Positions 21,340 to 34,452 of a stretch of DNA of 62,000 nt are shown here, piece after piece. Source of the DNA: Chrysomallon squamiferum (lineage: Eukaryota; Mollusca; Gastropoda; Neomphalida; Peltospiridae). Each line of letters begins with the position of its first letter. Position 1 is the first letter of the stretch. Under the pieces are notes generated by a model that searched no databases, was not told where the DNA came from, and was given only the letters and a program-made list of their open reading frames with translations. The translations under genes and the position numbers were made by a program. The stretch spans positions 15,226,970 to 15,288,969 of the forward strand of contig CM022677.1 in NCBI GenBank assembly GCA_012295275.1. Reading direction: 5' to 3'.

Positions 21340-23605
21340 GTTTGTGTTGTGTGATCTCTGTTGTCTGAGTTGTTATGTTTGTGTTGTGTGATCTCTGTTG
21401 TCTTGTTTCTGTTGGCTGAGTTGTTATGTTTGTGTTGTGTGATCTCTGTTGTCTTGTTTCTGTTGACTGAGTTGTTATGTTTGTGTTGTGTGAGCTCTGT
21501 TGTTTTGTTTCTGTTGGCTGAGTTGTTATGTTTGTGTTGTGTGATCTCTGTTGTCTTGTTTCTGTTGACTGAGTTGTTATGTTTGTGTTGTGTGAGCTCT
21601 GTTGTCTTGTTTCTGTTGGCTGAGTTGCTATGTTTGTGTTGTGTGATCTCTGTTGTCTTGTTTCTGTTGACTGAGTTGTTATGTTTGTGTTGTGTGAGCT
21701 CTGTTGTCTTGTTTCTGTTGGCTGAGTTGTTATGTTTGTGTTGTGTGATCTCTGTTGTCTTGTTTCTGTTGTCTGAGTTGTTATGTTTGTGTTGTGTGAT
21801 CTCTGTTGTCTTGTTTCTGTTGGCTGAGTTGTTATGTTTGTGTTGTGTGATCTCTGTTGTCTTGTTTCTGTTGACTGAGTTGTTATGTTTGTGTTGTGTG
21901 AGCTCTGTTGTCTTGTTTCTGTTGGCTGAGTTGTTATGTTTTGTGTTGCTGTGATCTCTGTTGTCTTGTTTCTGTTGACTGAGTTGTTATGTTTGTGTTG
22001 TGTGATCTCTATTGTCTTGTTTCTGTTGACTGAATTGTTATGTTTGTGTTGTGTGATCTCTGTTGTCTTGTTTCTGTTGGCTGAGTTGTTACGTTTGTGT
22101 TGTGTGATCTCTGTTGGCTGAGTTGTTATGTTTGTGTTGTGTGATCTCTGTTGTCTTGTTTCTGTTGGCTGAGTTGTTATGTTTGTGTTGTGTGATCTCT
22201 GTTGTCTTGTTTCTGTTGACTGAGTTGTTATGTTTGTGTTTGTGAGCTCTGTTGTTTTGTTTCTGTTGGCTGAGTTGTTATGTTTGTGTTGTGTGATCTC
22301 TGTTGTCTTGTTTCTGTTGACTGAGTTGTTATGTTTGTGTTGTGTGAGCTCTGTTGTCTTGTTTCTGTTGGCTGAATTGCTATGTTTGTGTTGTGTGATC
22401 TCTGTTGTCTTGTTTCTGTTGACTGAGTTGTTATGTTTGTGTTGTGTGAGCTCTGTTGTCTTGTTTCTGTTGGCTGAGTTGTTATGTTTGTGTTGTGTGA
22501 TCTCTGTTGTCTTGTTTCTGTTGTCTGAGTTGTTATGTTTGTGTTGTGTGATCTCTGTTGTCTTGTTTCTGTTGGCTGAGTTGTTATGTTTGTGTTGTGT
22601 GATCTCTGTTGTCTTGTTTCTGTTGACTGAGTTGTTATGTTTGTGTTGTGTGAGCTCTGTTGTCTTGTTTCTGTTGGCTGAGTTGTTATGTTTGTGTTGC
22701 TGTGATCTCTGTTGTCTTGTTTCTGTTGACTGAGTTGTTATGTTTGTGTTGTGTGATCTCTATTGTCTTGTTTCTGTTGACTGAATTGTTATGTTTGTGT
22801 TGTGTGATCTCTGTTGTCTTGTTTCTGTTGGCTGAGTTGTTACGTTTGTGTTGTGTGATCTCTGTTGGCTGAGTTGTTATGTTTGTGTTGTGTGATCTCT
22901 TGTCTTGTTTCTGTTGGCTGAGTTGTTATGTTTGTGTTGTGTGATCTCTGTTGTCTTGTTTCTGTTGGCTGAGTTGTTATGTTTGTGTTGTGTGAGCTCT
23001 GTTGTCTTGTTTCTGTTGGCTGAGTTGTTATGTTTGTGTTGTGTGATCTCTGTTGGCTGAGTTGTTATGTTTGTGTTGTGTGATCTCTGTTGTCTTGTTT
23101 CTGTTGGCTGAGTTGTTATGTTTGTGTTGTGTGATCTCTGTTGTCTTGTTTCTGTTGACTGAGTTGTTATGTTTGTGTTGTGTGAGCTCTGTTGTCTTGT
23201 TTCTGTTGGCTGAGTTGTTATGTTTGTGTTGTGTGATCTCTGTTGTCTTGTTTCTGTTGGCTGAGTAGTTATGTTTGTGTTGTGTGATCTCTGTTGTCTG
23301 AGTTGTTATGTTTGTGTTGTGTGATCTCTGTTGTCTTGTTTCTGTTGGCTGAGTTGTTATGTTTGTGTTGTGTGATCTCTGTTGTCTTGTTTCTGTTGGC
23401 TGAGTTGTTACGTTTGTGTTGTGTGATCTCTGTTGGCTGAGTTGTTATGTTTGTGTTGTGTGATCTCTGTTGTCTTGTTTCTGTTGGCTGAATTGTTATG
23501 TTTGTGTTGTGTGATCTCTGTTGTCTTGTTTATGTTGGCTGAGTTGTTATGTTTGTGTTGTGTGATCTCTGTTGTCTTGTTTCTGTTGTCCGAGTTATGT
23601 TTGTG
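21340..23605. repeat. 51-bp tandem repeat array, about 44 units
   Basis: The unit is GTTATGTTTGTGTTGTGTGA, TCTCTGTTGTCTTGTTTCTG, TTGGCTGAGTT, 51 bases in all. The main variants are GAGCTC for GATCTC and TTGACTGAG or TTGTCTGAG for TTGGCTGAG. Because 51 is divisible by 3, both strands stay open over long stretches. The plus strand gives a hydrophobic LCLCCVISVVLFLLAEL repeat; the minus strand gives a polar TETRQQRSHNTNITTQP repeat. The minus reading continues from the LINE ORF1 remnant. A block of about 750 bases is repeated within the array (the GTTGCTGTGATC variant near 21950 and 22697). Some units are cut short. Confidence 0.95.
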
Positions 23606-24600
23606 TTACTGGCTTCTGTCCCATCCTCTCCTAGTGTAAACAGCCTGCCCTCGATATACAGTGTATCACCATTTAAGGCCAGTCTTTTCCCTTGCAGGTT
23701 TGTAATGTGGATGTAGTAATTTTCTCCTGTCATTAATTTCTTTCAGGAATTGTTCATTAACCCCATATGGCTTGTTTATCAGTGTTTTGGGTGCAGCTCT
23801 TCTCACTATTTCTCTGATATATATAAAATGAATTTTAGGCCTTATAGATCCATCAGACTTCCTCCCCAGTTGTTCACTCTGTGAAATCAATATTATCTTC
23901 TACTTTCATTTCATTTTTTATAAACCTTTTCAACTCCTCATCTGTGTCTTTCTCTGGTATCCCACTAAAGATTAAATTGTGGCGTATGAAGCGAGTTTGT
24001 AGGTCATTATGTTTTTCTCTTGAGATTCTAAATTCAGTTTTTCATTCACATATTTGTTGTTTCATACTGTTATTATTATTGCTTATTTCATGAGTAGAAC
24101 TGTTCATATCTAAGACAACAGATTTCAAATCTCGAAGATTTTTTTATTCCTTTCAAATTGTCATATCTTGTACTTTTTTCTTAATATCAATCATTTTACC
24201 ACTGATATCTTATACAGTTATTTCCATACTATTCAGTCGTTTTTCGATGATGTCCAATTGTTCAGTTGATCACACATTATATCTAACTTTCTAGTCAAAG
24301 TATCTGATTTTATACTGACATCTTGATTGTGCACAACTGGTGAAATTAACCCAGAACTCTGACTGGGATCATTAGGTTTGTCCGTATTGTCCATACTGTG
24401 ACTGCTGACACTGTTGAATTGGTGCTGACTGATAAAATGGTGCAGATGAACATCTCGTTATTCTGTGTATTTGACATCCTTGTAATAGTGACTTCTTGAC
24501 CAGCTTGGCTGTTGCTTACCCTTATTTTCTGTTCACTTTCTCCACTTACAGTTTTAATCTTATTTTTTCTCTTTTTACCTTTTTTGCTTTCATGTTGCAT
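23605..24600 (-). pseudogene. LINE ORF1 protein (L1-like, transposase_22 type) remnant
   Basis: From ATG at 24600 the minus strand reads MQHESKKGKKRKNKIK, then polar sequence and a helix-rich region (NLKSVVLDMNSSTHEI). Next come RHNLIFSGIPEKDTDEELKR, LGRKSDGSIRPKIHFIY, REIVRRAAPKTLINKPYGVN and INDRRKLLHPHYK, ending in DTLYIEGRLF. This order (coiled coil, RNA-recognition-like part, C-terminal domain) is that of L1-type ORF1 RNA-binding proteins. Stops and at least three frameshifts make it inactive. The end runs directly into the 51-bp array, so the repeated peptide may derive from the ORF1 tail or the ORF1-ORF2 junction. Confidence 0.85.
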
Positions 24601-26769
24601 ACTAACATATATTTAGCAATAATTTACATTGATAAAACAGAGAGAATACCTTTAATACTAATAAACATCATATATTTTCACAGAGACATAACTTTCATTT
24701 CCACGCATGTGTGAGTGCAATCTAATGGAAGTAATGGTTACTCGTGTTAAAAACATTAAATGATCAATTTTTATTTTTTTATTTTATTTTTTATTATTTT
24801 ATTCTTACATGTTTTTGTCCTTTTTTATGAAAGCTAATTTTCATTATCTGTGAAATAATTTTTATTTTATTCTGTGAAATCAGTTTTAATATGAAATCAA
24901 CCAATAGTATAATTCATTAATAACAGCTTTGGAATACATACATATTGAATTCATATTTGGATATTATTCTTACTTCAAAATGTTTTCTTTTAACAGCATT
25001 GAGTAACTAACGGTATTACAATATTACACTCAGAAAGTAAGAAATAATTACAGCAAGTCATTTTCATGGATAATTTCTGATTCTTGTTACTAATTTCTAA
25101 TTTGACCACATATGCAATCATAAAAGTTAAGAATACAAACATTACAAATCCTTACTAATGTTGTATTAAGCTAAAACATAATGATAATATAATCTAAACA
25201 GTTATAATATTGTAATTTTATTTTTAACTTCTTAAAATTATTTCAGTCAGAAAGGATTTTTAAATTCTAACTGTTTAGAACAGAACCAAAACAAAAAAAT
25301 CATTATATACAACATTACATTAAAACATATTTTATTCACTTTATACAAGTAAATTCAGCAAGTTAATTAATTTTCTATTATATGGTCCATGAATTCATTT
25401 TTCTCTTTTTTTTTTCTTTTTACACACTTATTTTAATTTTTACTTTTGCACTTTACTTTCAAAAAATGTCACATTTGCTTACAACATACATATATATTTT
25501 GTTTTCTAATATTCAAGATTGTTAATTTAATTTCAACATTATTTATTTATTTATTATGATGATGTTGACCATATTTATGAATAATGATGATGATAAAAAC
25601 AATAGAAAAGTCATTTTGGTATTTTATTTTGTAAATCACTGTTACCCCAGTGCAGTAGGTTTCCCAGCCCTGTATCAAGTACAAGGTACACACCTAGAAT
25701 TGTATGTGTGTTGCTCCTAGAGTGACAAGAATGTCATGAAAATTAGTTTTATGTTTGGTGGTGAGTAATCTACTCAAAATAATACTCAAGCAAATAATAT
25801 TGTTTTGAGTTATTAAGTGATCTGCACTTTAATAGCTAAAGTATAATCTTTTATTCTGTATTTTGTATTTATTACTATTTGCATGTAATATATAAAAGAG
25901 CATTTTGAGAGTTAATTTAATGTTTTCACTAGGATTTATTTATGTTTCAGTATTTTTAAGTTAAACTTTGTTTTATTCAGAGCCTGAAATATGATCAAGA
26001 AATGATTTATTGTTATTTCATTTATGTTAATGGTGTATTTTAGTAATGGATCTAGATGAGTGATTTTAGGAAATCTGTAGAACAGTTTGTTTAGGAAATT
26101 CCAAGCTTTACTTAATAATTATATCAGGGTTTATTAATCAGTTTTAGAAATATTAATATAGCTATTTAAATATACTAATTCATTTTGTATTCATGCTTCA
26201 GTCAAATGTGTTCAACTGCATTTATCTTTTTTCTTCTGAGAAATTATAAGAAAATTGTCAGGATTTTTTCAGATTAAATTAACATTGAATTAAATTTAAA
26301 TATTTGTCTTCTTTGATGATTTTATTTTTATATACTGATAATTTTATATACATTTTTCATAAAGCATGTCTATTTGCTTGATATTTTAAATGATGTTAAA
26401 GTCAGATAGTACAGAATCAATGTAATAATGGTTTATGCACCAACAGACCTTGTAATAATTTACATGCCAGTCTAATAGAGCAGTGAACAGAACAGTTGTA
26501 TGAATTTGTAATTTGCTATTCTTAATATCTCTAATCTCAGAAAAAAGATAGATTTAATCCAGGTGAAAGATATTTACAATATTAATCTGATTGAAATTAA
26601 GAATATAAAAACCTTTTCATTTTAAATTGTATGGAAAAATACAAATTTGGACTAAAATTCTTCTTGATAAGAAAGTGAAATGCAGTTAGAGCTCACAACA
26701 AATGCTTCTTTCACTTTAATTTGAATTCAGTTTGCATAGAGGTGTTAATTTTTATAATCATCTTATTTT

Positions 26770-27300
26770 TATATTATTTAAATCAGGGGAAAATCAGGGT
26801 TTTGCAAGGGGTAATCAGTTTTTAAATATATTTAAAATTTTGTAATTAGAAGTAATTAGAATTTTTTTTATAAAAACAAATACACAAAAAACATTTCTTC
26901 TATCTTTTTCTTTATTATTATTTAAATCAGGGGCAATCAAGGGTTTGCTCGGGGTAATCAATGTAAATATAACTGAAGATTATGTAATTATGGGTAATTA
27001 GTATTTTTTTTTTTTTTATAAAAACAAAAGTGAAAACATCTTTTTTTTATTTTTAGATCAGGGGAAAAATTATGCAGTTAGTGGTAATTAAATCTTTTTT
27101 TTTAAATATTATTTAAATCAAAGGAAAATCAAAGGTTTTCTGGGGTAATCAATGTAAATATAATTGAAAATTATGTAATTAGGGGTAATCTGAATTTTTT
27201 ATAAAAAAAGAAAAGGATTTTGATTTCTTTTTATTATTTAAATCTGGGGAAATTAAGGGTTTGCTGGGGGTAATCATTGTCTAAATATTTTTAATATTAT
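26770..27300. repeat. Diverged repeats with AAATCAGGGG / GGGGTAATCA motifs
   Basis: About five decayed copies (starting near 26778, 26933, 27057, 27115 and 27238) share TTTAAATCAGGGGAAAATCA, a GGGTTTGC and GGGGTAATCA part, and TGTAATTAGGGGTAATTAG. Each full copy holds four short G-runs in an otherwise AT-rich setting. No coding sense is seen. Confidence 0.75.
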
Positions 27301-28177
27301 TTTATTATGGATCTTCAAGTTGAAATTACTTAAAAACCTGGATAGATAGTAAAACTTAAATATTCCGTTGTTTCTGTTTAGACATTTCTGCGAGTTTTTA
27401 TGATTTGCCTTCCCACTTTAGAAAGAATAATATAATTATTGCAATAAGTAATTTTTAAAAATAGGAAGTAATAATTTAAAACCAATAAAAAATAAAATAA
27501 AAAGAGAAAAAAATGTACATAAATGAAATTTTTCTGAGTATTTTATAATTTGCTGTTTACATTTTGGAAAAATTCAAAAAGTTAGTTAAAAAATGTGCAA
27601 ATGGAAATGTCTTCCAAGTATTTTATAATCTGTATTTTCTCCTTAAAAAATGAAGTACAATTTGGTATTTAATATATTTCCAAGCTGCATGCCAATTAAA
27701 GCTGATTTGTTTGTACAAAAATTCGAATACAGATTCAAATTTTCATTTTTTATTCTAAGAGATATTGTAAGATTATGCAAATTCAGTACTTTAGATATTT
27801 TTAGCAATGTTCGGAGTTTTTGCTTAACAATAAAATATAACCAGGTTATGTTACATAAATGGGTGGCAGTAAATATTTAAAAAAAAGAAAATAGTATTTG
27901 TTCTTAACTGTTTTAAATCCTGACATTTGCAAATTCAAACTCATTGAATCTTATCTAAAAACAATAATGAAAATGGAAAAGATTTCTGAAATTATTTCAG
28001 TTTCTTAACATTAAAAATGTTAAGGCACATTCAAATAATTTAAAACAAAAATAAATAAAGAAAGAATAGTCTTTGTGTTTTTTTTTTTATTATGTATATA
28101 TAGATCAACGTCTTGTGTATTTGTTATCAACTAGCAAAAGATAATCTGACATAATCTTTATTTATATATATACTTCT

Positions 28178-28181
<4 letters not shown>

Positions 28182-28230
<49 letters not shown>
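28182..28230. repeat. (TC)n microsatellite
   Basis: An uninterrupted TC dinucleotide run of about 48 bases. Confidence 0.97.
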
Positions 28231-28231
<1 letters not shown>

Positions 28232-28765
28232 CTCAGTCTTTTTTGTATATTTGCAAACACGTTAAAGTTATGTCAAGCTAAATTTGATTTACTACATTTA
28301 GACGAATTTAGCCAATTCTTTAAAATTATTTAGAGCGAAATATTTCAATAGTACCATATATTAACTCCAACAGTTCATAAAGAGCCAATTTCCATTATTT
28401 GTTTTTGTTTATTTGAGTTATTATTATTACTTAATTATTGTAAAATTCCTATTTTGCTAAAAACTTTTTTTTTTCGATTTGTCCCTTGAATAAAAACAAT
28501 GAATTTTTCATATAAATTTTGAGCAGTCAAGATCACTCTGCATGATGTTACTAATCAAACTGAAGTTTGTTAAATAAGAAATATAATTACAATAACATTT
28601 TAAGACAAAACTAAACACCACTTTTTTAACAGTGAATTCTAATAATGAATTATAGTGACATATGCCTTTAAGATTTTGTACTATGAACCCATTTTACTTT
28701 TATTTGATGTCATAGGCTGTCATAATGACGCCATAATCAAGCAAATTAATGTTTAATTCTTTAAA

Positions 28766-28817
<52 letters not shown>

Positions 28818-30914
28818 GACATACATAATTTCATTTTCATTTCTTTAAAATAAAAAATACTACAAATCTATTTTTAAAAAAACTTGGTTTTATTAGTTCT
28901 AAAATTATTTTTTTAATCTGATTCATTTCAGCTATCTACAAATATCTGTTAATGTTAACAACAATTCAAAATCAAGACAATAATATAAGAATAAATCATT
29001 AAAACAATTAATAATTCTGTTTTTTATCTCTATTTTTATCTAATTTTTCTGGGGGTTTTTGAAAAGACAACAACACCCAAAACACTTGGAACTTGTAATT
29101 ATTTATACATAAACAAGGACACTGTCTTTCACATGCAGCTGTTTCTCACAGAAAACATATATGTAATAACTCATCCTTTCACATTCACATCTGTCTGTCT
29201 TTCTGTCTGTATCTATGTCTGCATCGATTTCTCGTACATACCCATGCCTCAGATAACACAAAAATTATAATTTCCTTCAGCACACATATACACACATACA
29301 CTCACACACAACTTGTGTGTATGTAATATATATATATATATATACCCATTTTCTTTTTCTAACAGCCAATACGCATACCCACGTCAGTTCGTGTTTCTCT
29401 ATCAGTCCATAAATTCTACACAGTTTTAACAATTTTTCTGTCGCCACCTGCATCTCTCAATGAACAGTCCAAACTACTTATTATTATTGTTCTATCTTTA
29501 TCTTTGTGCATCTCGATTATGTCATCAATTTTACAGTCTACCACGTAAAACAAGTTTCCGAGGCGAAGACACTGTTAAATAAAAAATACAGGAAAAGGTG
29601 AAGAATTCGAAATAAATATAAAAATAAATATTATTTTTCCTGATTCTACATTTTGCTTTATAAACTGCGCTGCTGGATAAGCTTAATATTTCTTTCTTTA
29701 ATTGTTTACTACTGATAATATCTTTTCATGGCTCTCTAAAACAAATTTTTATAAAACTATACATATATTTATTTATTTATTTATTTATTTATATTTTTTT
29801 TTTTCGTTCTTGAGAAATACAGAAGGCCTTTCACATAAACTTTATTTGCTACTATGTAGTCACGTACTTACCTTCTAATTAACGGTTCTATTTTGTAAAC
29901 TCTTCAGAAGATGAAATATGTTTCATTATTTTCTGCAAGTGATTATGTGCGTGTGTGCGTGTGTCTGTGTGTCCATATCTGTCTGTCTGTATAAAAATGT
30001 AAACGTATCTTATTTAAATTTATTTTATGAATATGAATGTGTACGTAAAGTGCCTTTTGAAAACTGCGAATGTGAAAAAGGAAATATTTGTATTGAAATG
30101 TACGCAAACCAATAAAAACATGTTCCTTATATCAATTCAAGTCTTTTGTTTTATGATTTACAGTTAGCGATCAAATGAGTTGAGAGAATTTACATTATCC
30201 TCACTTGAATAAATCACAGTTGTTTTCACACGAGTGTTTACAATAATCATGTTCTATGAAAAGGGATACATTTTCAGAGATAGGTTTGATGCTGAAGTGT
30301 GCACTTGTTTAACCAACACAGCACTGATTTTCTGAGACTACTGGGTTCAAGATAAATAAACTGTAATGAAAATTACAAACAACTTTTCTTGCGTTCAAAT
30401 CCTATACTAAAGTGTATTATTACTATTTCTATTAATATCACCATAGTTGCTGTCCTTGTTCCTAGCTTTGTTGCTGTAATTCTCATTATTGTTTAGCGCT
30501 TTTTATTAGTCATTACTCATACTTTCTGAGTATTAAATTGTATTATTGTAATTTCTATTAATGTCGCCGTCGTTGCCGTAGTACCGGCATAGTTCCTAAC
30601 GTAGTTATTAGAGTGCTTCTCAGTGTTCTTCTTTGTTCTTTATCACCTATTATTCCTATTTCTTATCTTTGCGCATCCTGTATTAAAATATATTATTAAT
30701 ACATCTTTATTATTAGTGTTAACGTTGGAGACGCTGCTGTCGTACCTGTGTTCTCCTTCAAGGCTTGGTGTTTATTATTCTTTTTCGCATTTTACGATTC
30801 TTACTTTCCTGCAGTGCGTATCCAGAATTGAAATTACTGTTGTTATTACTGATATCACCACTAATTTACTGCTATTTCTACTCATCTGCCGCCGTCTCTT
30901 CATCGATACTATCG

Positions 30915-33220
30915 CCATTACTACTAATCTCTCACTGTTACTTCAGCAATACTACTTCTGGTACTACTAATCTCTCACTGTTACTTCAGCGATACTACTT
31001 CTGTGTCACTGTTACTTCAGCAATACTACTTCTGGTACTACTAATCTCTCACTGTTACTTCAGCAATACTACTTCTGTGTCACTGTTACTTCAGCAATAC
31101 TACTTCTGGTACTACTAATATCTCACTGTTACTTCAGCAATACTACTTCTGTGTCACTGTTACTTCAGCAATACTACTTCTGTGTCACTGTTACTTCAGC
31201 AATACTACTTCTGTGTCATTGTTACTTCAGCAATACTACTTCTGGTACTACTAATCTCTCAGTTACTTCAGCAATACTACTTCTGTGTCACTGTTACTTC
31301 AGCAATACTACTTCTGTATCACTGTTACTTCAGCAATACTACTTCTGTGTCACTCTTACTTCAGCAATACTACTTCTGGTACTACTAATCTCTCACTGTT
31401 ACTTCAGCAATACTACCTCTGATACTACTAATCTCTCACTGTTATTTCAGCGATACTACGTATTACTATTAATCTCTCACTGTTAGTTCAGCAATACTAC
31501 TTCTGGTACTACTAATCTCTCACTGTTGCTTCAGCAATACTACTTCTGGTACTACTAATCTCTCACTGTCACTTCAGCAATACTACTTCTGGTACTACTA
31601 ATCTCTCACTGTTGCTTCAGCAATACTACTTCTGATACTACTAATCTCTCACTGTTGCTTCAGCAATACTACTTCTGATACTACTAATCTCTCACTGTCA
31701 CTTCAGCAATACTACTTCTGGTACTACTAATCTCTCACTGTTACTTCAGCGATACTACGTATTACTACTAATCTCTCACTGTTACTTCAGCAATACTACT
31801 TCTGATACTACTAATCTCTCACTGTTACTTCAGCAATACTACTTCTGATACTACTAATCTCTCACTGTCACTTCAGCAATACTACTTCTGGTACTACTAA
31901 TCTCTCACTGTCCCTTCAGCAATACTACTTCTGATACTACTAATCTCTCACTGTCCCTTCAGCAATACTACTTCTGATACTACTAATCTCTCACTGTCAC
32001 TTGAGCAATACTACTTCTGATACTACTAATCTCTCACTGTTACTTCAGCAATACTACTGCTGGTACTACTAATCTCTCACTGTTACTTCATCAATACTAC
32101 TTCTGATACTACTAATCTCTCACTGTCACTTCAGCAAAACTACTTCTGGTACTACTAATCTCTCACTGTTACTTCAGCAATACTACTTCTGATACTACTA
32201 ATCTCTCACTGTTACTTCAGCAATAACTTCAGCAATACTACTTCTGATACTACTAATCTCTCACTGTTACTTCAGCAATACTACTTCTGGTACTACTAAT
32301 CTCTCACTGTCCCTTCAGCAATACTACTTCTGATACTACTAAATACTACTTCAGCGATACTGATACTACTAATCTCTCACTGTCACTTCAGCGATACTAC
32401 TTCTGGTACTACTAATCTCTCACTGTCCCTTCAGCAATACTACTTCTGATACTACTAATCTCTCACTGTTACTTCAGCAATACTACTGCTGGTACTACTA
32501 ATCTCTCACTGTTACTTCAGCAATACTACTTCTGGTACTACTAATCTCTCACTGTTACTTCAGCAATACTACTTCTGTTACTACTGATCTCTCACTTACT
32601 TCAGCAATACTACTTCTGGTACTACTAATGTGTCACTGTTACTTCAGCAATATGACTGCTATTACTGCTAATCTCTCACTGTTACTTCAGCGATACTACT
32701 GTATTACTAGTAATCTTTCACTGTTACTTCAGCGATACTACTGTATTACTAGTAATCTATCACTGTTACTTCGGCGATACTACTGTATTACTAGTAATCT
32801 ATCACTGTTACTTCAGCGATACTACTGCTATTGTTACTAATCTACCATTGTTATTCAGCGATACTACTGATATTACTACTAATCACTTTTACTTCAGCAA
32901 TACCACTGCTATTATTACTAATCTATCAGTTACTTCAGCAATATTACGTTATTATTACTAATCTGTCACGGTTACATCAGCCATACTACTAATATTACCA
33001 CTAATCTGTGACTGCTACTTCAGAGATATTACTGATATTACTACTAATATGTCACTGTTACTTCAGATATATTACTGATATTACTACTAATATGTCACTA
33101 TTATTTCAACCATAATACTGCTATTACTACTAATGTGTCACTGATCTTACTAATATTTCAACCATACTACTGCTATTACTACTAATCTGCCACTGTTATT
33201 TCAACCATACTACCGATATA
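30915..33220. repeat. Minisatellite of 43-bp and 31-bp units (right, about 2.3 kb)
   Basis: Tandem units read GGTACTACTAATCTCTCACT, GTTACTTCAGCAATACTACT, TCT (43 bases), with a shorter form (GTGTCACTGTTACTTCAGC start, 31 bases) clustered near 30990-31350. Variants GATACTACTA and CACTGTCACTTCAGC alternate in patches. Units become more diverged toward 33220, mirroring the left array. Confidence 0.94.
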
Positions 33221-33444
33221 TAAATGGAATATAAAACATGCTTTATAACTTTAGAAATGTGCTGTTTAATGCTTTACTGTTGGGTTATCAATATACCTAA
33301 TGTAATTCATTAGCCATAAAGTTCCACTAAATCATTAACAACTGAATGTTTTTGTTTTTTATGGGGGTTTTGGGTTGTTTTTTTTAAGAGAAATCCTTAA
33401 TATTATTTGAGTCATTTTTCACTTTTGTAGGCAGAGAAGTATAA

Positions 33445-33606
33445 TTATTGCTTGTTAACTGGACATAAGACATTTGTTTCACATGCTTCTTGAAGATTCC
33501 TCTTCGTAGCATGTTCTTATCTCAAATCTTATTCTAGTGCCTCTACCACATGTTTCACTACAACTACCCAGTCTCTGAAGTGTCCATGCAGACCAGACAC
33601 CATCAA
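33445..33606 (-). pseudogene. Thrombospondin type 1 repeat (TSP1) exon, frameshifted (right)
   Basis: Mirrored copy of 11852-12013. It has the same acceptor, WSAW and CSETCGRG motifs, the same premature TGA and the same shifted NLQEACETNVLCP end. By eye no difference from the left copy is found over the exon, so the frameshift predates the duplication or was spread by gene conversion. Confidence 0.8.
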
Positions 33607-33760
33607 CTATAAGCGTGAAATTAAATAAATAAATTAATATAAAAATAAATATATTAAAAATGAATTAAATATTCTTTAATTGCGCTTGAATATTAAATAT
33701 TCTTAAATATCTTTAAGACAGGTTATTGATCAGATATGCAAAATTATCTATGAATTAATG

Positions 33761-34452
33761 CAGTGGTTCTCAATCATTTTTTGCCAACGGCACACCTGGC
33801 TAAATATATATGAAAAATATTTGAATTTTGTAAAGTCATAGACGGCATACAACCATAGACCCAGACTAGTCATAGACACATAGAATAACTCAAACCAAAT
33901 AAAGAAAAACACAGCTATACTTCACTGCAGTGTTTCGAATGTTATCAGTCAAATAGCTGGCTTCTTTAGTGAGAAATTTGTGTCTGGCATTTTTTCATAA
34001 TTTCCTCAGTGTTTGGTCGAATATGAGACAGACACACCCTCATTTCTTCTTTCGTTGTAGTAATCTCTCGTACTTCATGTTTTTGATGTTGCCTAATTCT
34101 CATATATAAGGAGTTGAAAATTGTAATAAAATTGCTAAAACTCTTTTACATAATATGGGATACACCTCTTGTATTGAAATCCAAAATGAATCAATGGGCA
34201 GAGTCGAATGTTTTAATTTTAAGGTCATTAGAAAGGGCGGCCAATTCTTCTTCTTCCTGTAACTCAAGTTCAATGTTGGAAGAATGGGCAACTAACTTGT
34301 CTGTTGAAGTGAGAATATTTTCGTTTTTACCTTGCATTCTACTGTTTGTTTTATTTTGGGATCACGTGGTTTTTCGCATTTTCTTAGTGTGCCGTTCAAA
34401 ATTTTGCGGCACACATAGGAAGATCTCGTGGCACACTGGTTGAGAATCACTG
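33761..34452 (-). mobile_element. hAT transposon remnant, right copy
   Basis: A 692-bp element with ends CAGTGGTTCTCAATC and TTGAGAATCACTG and an 8-bp target duplication AATTAATG at 33753-33760 and 34453-34460. This is the reverse complement of the left CATTAATT. It has the same broken dimerisation-domain coding pieces on the minus strand. The ends are slightly closer to the usual hAT form (CAGTG) than on the left (CAATG). Confidence 0.88.

Larger units (their letters stand above)
24601..29844. other. Gene-free AT-rich spacer
   Basis: I see no supported gene. It contains AT-rich unique sequence, poly-T runs, a cluster of diverged repeats at 26770-27300, a (TC)n run at 28182-28230, (TTA)n at 28769-28815, and CA/TA patches at 29280-29344. 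The longest frame (27650-27880) has no recognisable motif and AT-biased codons. Confidence 0.7.

Noticed and set aside
21361-21954. Plus-strand 197-codon ORF with hydrophobic 17-residue repeats, resembling a membrane protein
   Set aside because: It is the complement of the LINE-associated 51-bp array, whose minus strand continues the ORF1 frame. No start context, promoter or non-repeat part was seen. It is kept as part of a finding, not as a gene.
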